NCBI GenBank assembly: GCA_029881635.1
Contig: JAOUMG010000031.1
Span: 1-10,094, forward strand
DNA length: 10,094 nucleotides
Direction of reading: 5' to 3'
Source of the DNA: Paracoccaceae bacterium
GTDB lineage: Bacteria > Pseudomonadota > Alphaproteobacteria > Rhodobacterales > Rhodobacteraceae
The translations under genes were made by a program, and so were the position numbers. A model generated the notes under the pieces. The model did not search any database. It worked only from the letters and a program-made list of their open reading frames with translations, and was not told the DNA's origin. Positions within the stretch are counted from its first letter, which is position 1. Each line of letters begins with the position of its first letter. This document shows positions 5,835 to 10,094 of the stretch, piece after piece.

Positions 5835-7713
5835 GCTGAAGATCGAGGCAGAAGTGAATGGCCGGAAGATCACCCGCGAAACTGAACCCCACAAGCGCCT
5901 GCTGGACTTTTTGCGTGATGATCTGAACCTGACAGGCACCAAGGAAGGTTGCGGCGCGGGCGAATGCGGCACATGCAGCGTCTTTGTTGATGGCAAACTG
6001 GTGAAATCCTGCCTGATGCCGGTTGCCAAGGCCTCTGGTGCGCGGATCGAGACGATCGAAGGGCTGGCAACGCCGGGCGAATTGACCCCAATGCAGCGGG
6101 CATTCCACAAAACCGGCGCGAGCCAGTGCGGATATTGCATTCCGGGAATGGTCATGGCGGCGACCTCGGCGCTCCGCGAAAACCCGGCTGCCGATATTGA
6201 AGAAATCAAGGAACGTCTGGGTGGCAACATCTGCCGCTGTACCGGTTACACTAAGATTTTCGAAGCGGTGGAGATGGCCCGGTCCGTCATCGCGGGTGAC
6301 TTGCCTGAAACGGTGTTGGAGGAAGATAAAGTTGGGGACAGCTATATCGGCGCAAATGTGCGCCGCCTTGATGCGCCCGCAAAAGTCTCGGGGCGGCTGA
6401 AATACGCTGCTGACATGAAGTTGCCGGACATGTTGCAGATGCAGGTGCTTCGCTCACCGCACGCCCATGCGCGGATCCTATCCATCGACACCAGCGAGGC
6501 CGAGGCGATGGATGGTGTGGCATGCGTAATTACTTCGGATGATGTGCCTGGCACGGATGGGTTTGGCGTCTTTGTTCATGACCAGCCGATCATGGCACGC
6601 GGCAAGGTGCGCCATGTGGGCGAGGCTGTAGCTGCTGTCGCCGCCGAGGATCTGGTGACAGCCCGCCGCGCTCTGTCCAAGATCAAGGTGGAGTATGAGG
6701 AACTTCCCGGCCTATTTGACCCCGAAGATGCGCTGAAACCCGGAGCGCCTGTCATCCACGACTATGCCCCCGGGAATGTGGTGAAGCATATTCCGGTCCG
6801 CAAAGGTGATATCGACGCGGGCTTTGCCGCAGCTGATATTGTTCTTGAGGACGATTTCAGCACCCAGCAGGTCGAGCATGCCTATCTCGAACCCGAGGCG
6901 GGGATTGCCTATGTCGATCCCGATGACGTGGTCGTAGTGATCTCACCATCGCAAAACATCACGCATCACCGCCACATGCTGGCTGAAATCATCGCCAAAC
7001 CGATCAACAAGGTCCGGTTCATCATGAGCCCTGTCGGCGGAGGATTTGGCGGCAAGGAAGACATGATCTACCAAGGCATGCTGGCCCTGGCCGCGATGAA
7101 GACGCACCGTCCCGTGCAGTTGAACTTCACGCGCGAGGAAAGCCTGATCGCCTCGGCCAAGCGCCATCCCTCGCGGGTCCATTACAAGATGGGCCTCAAG
7201 TGGAATGGCCGAATCACCGCGATCGAGTTCAACATGCTGTCGGATGGCGGCGCTTACGGAATGTCGAGCGAGGGCGTGATGCGCAAGGCGGCAATCCTGT
7301 CGTGCGGGCCTTATGAGGTGGACAATCTCAAGGTCGACACGACAGCGGTCTACACAAACAACACGCCGTCAGGTGCGTTCCGGACCTTTGGCGGTATGCA
7401 GGCGCAGTTCGCGACTGAAAGCATGATGGATATGGCCGCCGAAGCGCTGGACATGGACCCGTTCGAGATCCGCCGCCTCAATATGATGAAGATCGGCGCG
7501 AAGACCCACACGCAGCAAACGCTTGAAACAGCTTCCCTCGACCGGGTTCTCGACGCCGCAGAAACCGCCTCGCGCTGGGAAACAGGCGCTCCCAATGTTC
7601 GCGGCGCCAAGCGGGGTGATTTGAACGGCCCCGACACAAGGAAACCCTGCACTTTGGGCGCGCGTATCAAGGCTGAAACGAAAAGTAAAAACGATGCTGA
7701 GAGGGTTGCGTGA
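5827..7713 (+). CDS. Fused [2Fe-2S] and N-terminal molybdopterin-binding subunit
   Basis: A 628-residue protein. Residues 1-78 are a plant-type ferredoxin domain with C42, C47, C50 and C62. Residues 79-160 are the helical second cluster domain with C101, C104, C136 and C138 (CGYC, CRC). After a short linker comes the a/b hammerhead domain (about 183-300; APAKVSGRLKYAAD), then the first molybdopterin-binding half. That half has HAYLEPE (351-357), ISPSQNITHH, VGGGFGGKE (403-411) and GAFRTFGG (516-523). The conserved arginine here is R519 and the following aromatic residue is F521. The protein then ends in a charged tail (about 591-628) instead of continuing into the second molybdopterin half, which is encoded by the next gene. 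Complete xanthine dehydrogenase-family large subunits carry both halves in about 750 residues. AAGGGA lies eight bases before the ATG. Expected role: hydroxylation of an aldehyde or N-heteroaromatic carbon using water. Confidence 0.93.
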   Translation: MSKLKIEAEVNGRKITRETEPHKRLLDFLRDDLNLTGTKEGCGAGECGTCSVFVDGKLVKSCLMPVAKASGARIETIEGLATPGELTPMQRAFHKTGASQCGYCIPGMVMAATSALRENPAADIEEIKERLGGNICRCTGYTKIFEAVEMARSVIAGDLPETVLEEDKVGDSYIGANVRRLDAPAKVSGRLKYAADMKLPDMLQMQVLRSPHAHARILSIDTSEAEAMDGVACVITSDDVPGTDGFGVFVHDQPIMARGKVRHVGEAVAAVAAEDLVTARRALSKIKVEYEELPGLFDPEDALKPGAPVIHDYAPGNVVKHIPVRKGDIDAGFAAADIVLEDDFSTQQVEHAYLEPEAGIAYVDPDDVVVVISPSQNITHHRHMLAEIIAKPINKVRFIMSPVGGGFGGKEDMIYQGMLALAAMKTHRPVQLNFTREESLIASAKRHPSRVHYKMGLKWNGRITAIEFNMLSDGGAYGMSSEGVMRKAAILSCGPYEVDNLKVDTTAVYTNNTPSGAFRTFGGMQAQFATESMMDMAAEALDMDPFEIRRLNMMKIGAKTHTQQTLETASLDRVLDAAETASRWETGAPNVRGAKRGDLNGPDTRKPCTLGARIKAETKSKNDAERVA

Positions 7714-8774
7714 TGACCAGAATGAAACGCGGCCGCGGCATGGCGGCAAGCTGGTACGGAATTGCGCGCACGGCAACGATCGACCGGGCCGGTGCCTGGG
7801 CCGAGCTGGATGACGGTGGAACGGCCAAGGTGGTGACAGGAGTTACCGAAATCGGCGAAGGCATCCTGACCGTTCTGGCGCAGATCGCCGCCGATGAATT
7901 GGGCATCAAGCCGCAAGACGTGACCATCGGTGACAATGACACGGCGCGGTCGCCCGAAGCGGCCCATGCGGGTGCAACCCGCCAAACCTACATGATTGGC
8001 AATTCAGTCGCTTTGGCTTCGCGCGAAGCGCAAAAAGCCTTGTTTGAGCAAATTGCCGAGCACTGGGACGTTCCATTCGAAAGCCTGCGGGCCTTCGACG
8101 GAGAGATCTGGGCGCTGGATACCAATCTGCGCATGTCCATGTCTGATGCGGTGGCAACGTGTAAAAAGCGCGGTGTGGTGCCGGTCGGTGCAGCGTCCTT
8201 TACCGCACATGGCACCGGTCTTGACCCTGTGGATGGATCGGGCAGCCCGTGGCAGGCCTATGTATTTGGCACCCAGGTGGCCGAGGTCGAGGTCGATACA
8301 TGGACCGGCGAGGTACAGGTTCTGGGCATCTGGGCCGCGCATGACGTGGGTCGCGCCATCAACCCGCGTGGGGTTGAAGGGCAGATTGAAGGTGGCGTTG
8401 TTCAGGGGCTTGGTCAGGCTCTGATGGAGGATTACCAGACCGACAAGGGACATGCGATCACGCATGGTTTTGCAAAATACATCCTCCCGACATCGCTCGA
8501 TATTCCACAGATCAACTGCACGATCGTCGAAGACCCGGACCCCAAAAGCCCGCTACGGGCGAAGGGCATTGGGGAACCGGCGCTGGTTCCCACCGCGCCT
8601 GCCATCATGAATGCGATCTACGATGCCATCGGCGTGCGGATCAAATCACTACCCGCCACACCAGAGAAAATTCTCAAAGCGCTTAGGGATCACGTTCCAG
8701 GACGTGAACACATAGCACAAGCAGCCCGGGAAGCGCGCGCCCAGGCCGCAAGAACCAATAGCGCAAACGCCTGA
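7713..8774 (+). CDS. C-terminal molybdopterin-binding subunit of the same hydroxylase
   Basis: A 353-residue protein equal to the second molybdopterin-binding half of xanthine dehydrogenase-family enzymes. It starts with KRGRGMAASWYG, the usual first strand of this half. It continues with VTGVTEIGEG (41-50), GATRQTYMIGN (87-97), HDVGRAINPRGVEGQIEGG (210-228) and KYILPTSLDIP. KGIGEP contains E288, which aligns with the catalytic glutamate that activates the water ligand of molybdenum. It cannot act alone and must pair with the upstream product. The ATG at 7713 overlaps the upstream TGA as TGATG and has GAGAGGG seven bases before it. A GTG at 7710 is an alternative only four bases from that site. 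The frame is closed by TGA at 7698-7700 and TAA at 7686-7688. This looks like an established separate gene with coupled translation, not a fresh frameshift. The C-terminal 25 residues are alanine- and arginine-rich. Confidence 0.92.
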   Translation: MTRMKRGRGMAASWYGIARTATIDRAGAWAELDDGGTAKVVTGVTEIGEGILTVLAQIAADELGIKPQDVTIGDNDTARSPEAAHAGATRQTYMIGNSVALASREAQKALFEQIAEHWDVPFESLRAFDGEIWALDTNLRMSMSDAVATCKKRGVVPVGAASFTAHGTGLDPVDGSGSPWQAYVFGTQVAEVEVDTWTGEVQVLGIWAAHDVGRAINPRGVEGQIEGGVVQGLGQALMEDYQTDKGHAITHGFAKYILPTSLDIPQINCTIVEDPDPKSPLRAKGIGEPALVPTAPAIMNAIYDAIGVRIKSLPATPEKILKALRDHVPGREHIAQAAREARAQAARTNSANA

Positions 8775-8815
8775 TCCCGGGCGAGATCGGGACAACAACA
8801 GAAAGGGAGGAAACC

Positions 8816-9781
8816 ATGAAACTCAATCGCACAATACGAGGCGGATTTGCCGCCATCCTGTCATCGGCGTTTATTGCCTTCGGCGGGGCAGCCCATGCGG
8901 AATACCCAGAGAAACCCGTTGATATGACAGTTCTTTTTGGTGGGACCGCCAACACAATCGCACAGTTGCTATCGGAGCTGATGTCGAATGAGCTTGGCCA
9001 GCCAGTGGTACCTGTCAGCCGTACAGGCGGCGGCGGGGCGGTCGGCTACTCCCATGTCGTCAGTACTGCGCCTGACGGATACAGTATCGTTTGGAATTCA
9101 AACTCGATCAGCACAACGCACCACACCGGCAAAGTGCCGTTTGACTATTCCGCCTTCACACCAATCGCACGCGTCTCGACGGAAATCCCGGCCCTGGCCG
9201 TGAACAGCTCGTCCGGCTGGAACAATCTCGCCGATCTGGTTGCGGCGGCAAACGCCTCGGACCAGAAACTGAAGGTTGGTATTTCTGGTAAGGGGTCGTT
9301 CACCCATCTGACGTCGGCGGCTTTGTTCGATGCGATGGGGATCGGTGATAAAGTCTCCTTCATCTCTTACGGCGATGGCAAAGCACCGATCGAGCTTTTG
9401 GCAGGCAGGATTGACGCGGCCATACAGTGGCCAGGCCAGTTTGTGTCCTATGTCGAGGCCGGCGAGTTGAATGTGCTGGCCGTGACCGGAGAGGAGCGTG
9501 TTTCGGTGCTTCCCGACGTGCCTACTGCAATGGAGCAGGACGTGGACGTCAACATCTCGATGTGGCGCGGTCTGGCGGCACCAGCGGGAACCCCTGATGA
9601 TGTGGTTGCAAAATTGCAGGCTGCTGCTGAATCAGCCGTTGCCAGCGCCCAGTTCCAGGAGGCTGCCGGCAATATCGGTTTCTCGCCCGCCTACATGGGC
9701 GCATCTGATTTCGGTGCTTTGATCGCAAAGGATGACGCCTTCTACGCCGATCTTCTGAAACAACTCGGCATGGCTCAGTAA
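8816..9781 (+). CDS. Tripartite tricarboxylate transporter solute-binding protein (TctC/Bug family)
   Basis: A 321-residue periplasmic binding protein. Residues 1-28 form a signal peptide with a charged start (MKLNRTIR), a hydrophobic core and an AHA cleavage site, leaving a mature protein starting EYPEKP, the typical Bug N-terminus. Family features follow: LGQPVVPVSRTGGGGAVGYSHV (60-81) for the usual LGQPVVVENRPGAGG region, APDGYS (85-90), FTPIARV (114-120), VLAVTGEERVSVLPDVPT and the late GLAAPAGTP (252-260). These receptors deliver mainly carboxylated small molecules to TctA/TctB. The usual ligand-loop aspartate (GGxxD) is an asparagine here, N46 in FGGTAN. A strong AGGGAGG site precedes the ATG, which may raise its output relative to the enzymes 41 nt upstream. 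Its place in the operon suggests it imports the substrate of the hydroxylase or dehydrogenase. Confidence 0.93.
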   Translation: MKLNRTIRGGFAAILSSAFIAFGGAAHAEYPEKPVDMTVLFGGTANTIAQLLSELMSNELGQPVVPVSRTGGGGAVGYSHVVSTAPDGYSIVWNSNSISTTHHTGKVPFDYSAFTPIARVSTEIPALAVNSSSGWNNLADLVAAANASDQKLKVGISGKGSFTHLTSAALFDAMGIGDKVSFISYGDGKAPIELLAGRIDAAIQWPGQFVSYVEAGELNVLAVTGEERVSVLPDVPTAMEQDVDVNISMWRGLAAPAGTPDDVVAKLQAAAESAVASAQFQEAAGNIGFSPAYMGASDFGALIAKDDAFYADLLKQLGMAQ

Positions 9782-9807
9782 CGGCTGGCTGGAAAAGGGG
9801 CAATGAG

Positions 9808-10094
9808 ATGACCAACCGTATTCAAGATACTGCTCTCGGGATTACACTGCTTCTGATTGCGGGCTGTTGGACATGGTTGGTCATCCTCACGATCCCGCCG
9901 GGCTTTGGCGATGGTGAGGTCGGACCACGGGCCTTCCCGCTTATCTTCGGGATCATTGTGATGGTGCTGGCCGGCATTCTGCTTGTGCGGATTTTTGTCG
10001 AAAGAAGGGTTGGGAGCGCAACTGGCGGGTCCGATGATGCAAGGCTGCGTACCACACACCGATTTGAATGGCTTCCCGCTTTAATAGTCTTGGG
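9808..10094 (+). CDS. TctB family small membrane subunit (partial, runs off the window)
   Basis: Ninety-five codons are visible from the ATG at 9808, which has AAGGGG seven bases upstream. The product begins MTNRIQDTALGI, followed by a hydrophobic segment (about 12-30). GEVGPRAFPLIFGIIVMVLAG comes next, a second segment with the G-PR-FP motif typical of TctB. A polar cytoplasmic-loop-like stretch (ERRVGSATGGSDDARLR) follows, then the start of a third segment at the window edge. TctB is the small four-helix subunit of the sodium-coupled TctABC transporter in the inner membrane. It follows the binding protein by 26 nt, the standard TctC-TctB order. TctA would be expected next, outside the window. 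Confidence 0.88.
   Translation, partial: MTNRIQDTALGITLLLIAGCWTWLVILTIPPGFGDGEVGPRAFPLIFGIIVMVLAGILLVRIFVERRVGSATGGSDDARLRTTHRFEWLPALIVL

Noticed and set aside
7675..7715. Programmed frameshift joining the two molybdopterin halves at the A-runs
   Set aside because: The -1 frame meets TAA at 7686 and TGA at 7698 before it reaches the second gene, so slippage at the A-runs would terminate. The second gene has its own ribosome site.
8775..8792. Short inverted repeat TCCCG/CGGGA between the hydroxylase and the solute-binding protein gene
   Set aside because: The stem has only five base pairs with an 8-nt loop and no T-tract. It is too weak to call a terminator or regulator.
1..10094. tRNA, rRNA, CRISPR arrays, insertion sequences and attachment sites
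   Set aside because: I saw no cloverleaf-like segment, spaced repeats, transposase reading frame or paired terminal repeats anywhere in the window.

Overview
The window looks like a moderately GC-rich proteobacterial chromosome, most likely an alphaproteobacterium of the Rhodobacterales type. This is judged from codon use, the presence of an IclR regulator, a tripartite tricarboxylate transporter (TTT) and a CoxMSL-like molybdenum hydroxylase, and the protein style. No database search was possible, so the taxon is an inference.

Left part (1-1196): an unassigned leader, then a lone plus-strand gene for an exported, cysteine-rich protein with an HELRH zinc-peptidase motif (252-1022). It runs convergently into the next block and looks unrelated to it.

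Middle (1197-2832): a minus-strand pair encodes an NADP-type short-chain dehydrogenase (1793-2557) and a histidine (phosphoglycerate mutase-like) phosphatase (1197-1739). A divergent control region (2570-2832) separates the pair from the right-hand operon. It contains an AT-rich 17-bp dyad just upstream of a plausible IclR promoter. A second dyad with the same ATTTC/GAAAT half-sites lies at the SDR translation start.

Right part (2833-10094): a tightly packed plus-strand series. In order these are an IclR regulator, a zinc medium-chain alcohol dehydrogenase, the FAD subunit of a molybdenum hydroxylase, a protein fusing the two [2Fe-2S] domains to the first half of the molybdopterin domain, a separate protein carrying the second half of the molybdopterin domain, a TctC/Bug solute-binding protein, and the start of a TctB membrane protein that runs off the window. 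TctA is expected beyond the edge.

Taken together, positions 1197-10094 look like one IclR-controlled catabolic locus. A small, probably carboxylated or heterocyclic compound would be captured by the TTT system and oxidised or hydroxylated by the molybdenum enzyme, with further oxidations by the alcohol dehydrogenase and the SDR. The substrate is not readable from the sequence. The most notable feature is the split molybdopterin subunit. Its gene order is F-(S+L)-M, which recalls the four-subunit nicotinate dehydrogenase NdhFSLM of Eubacterium barkeri, but here the S and L parts are fused.
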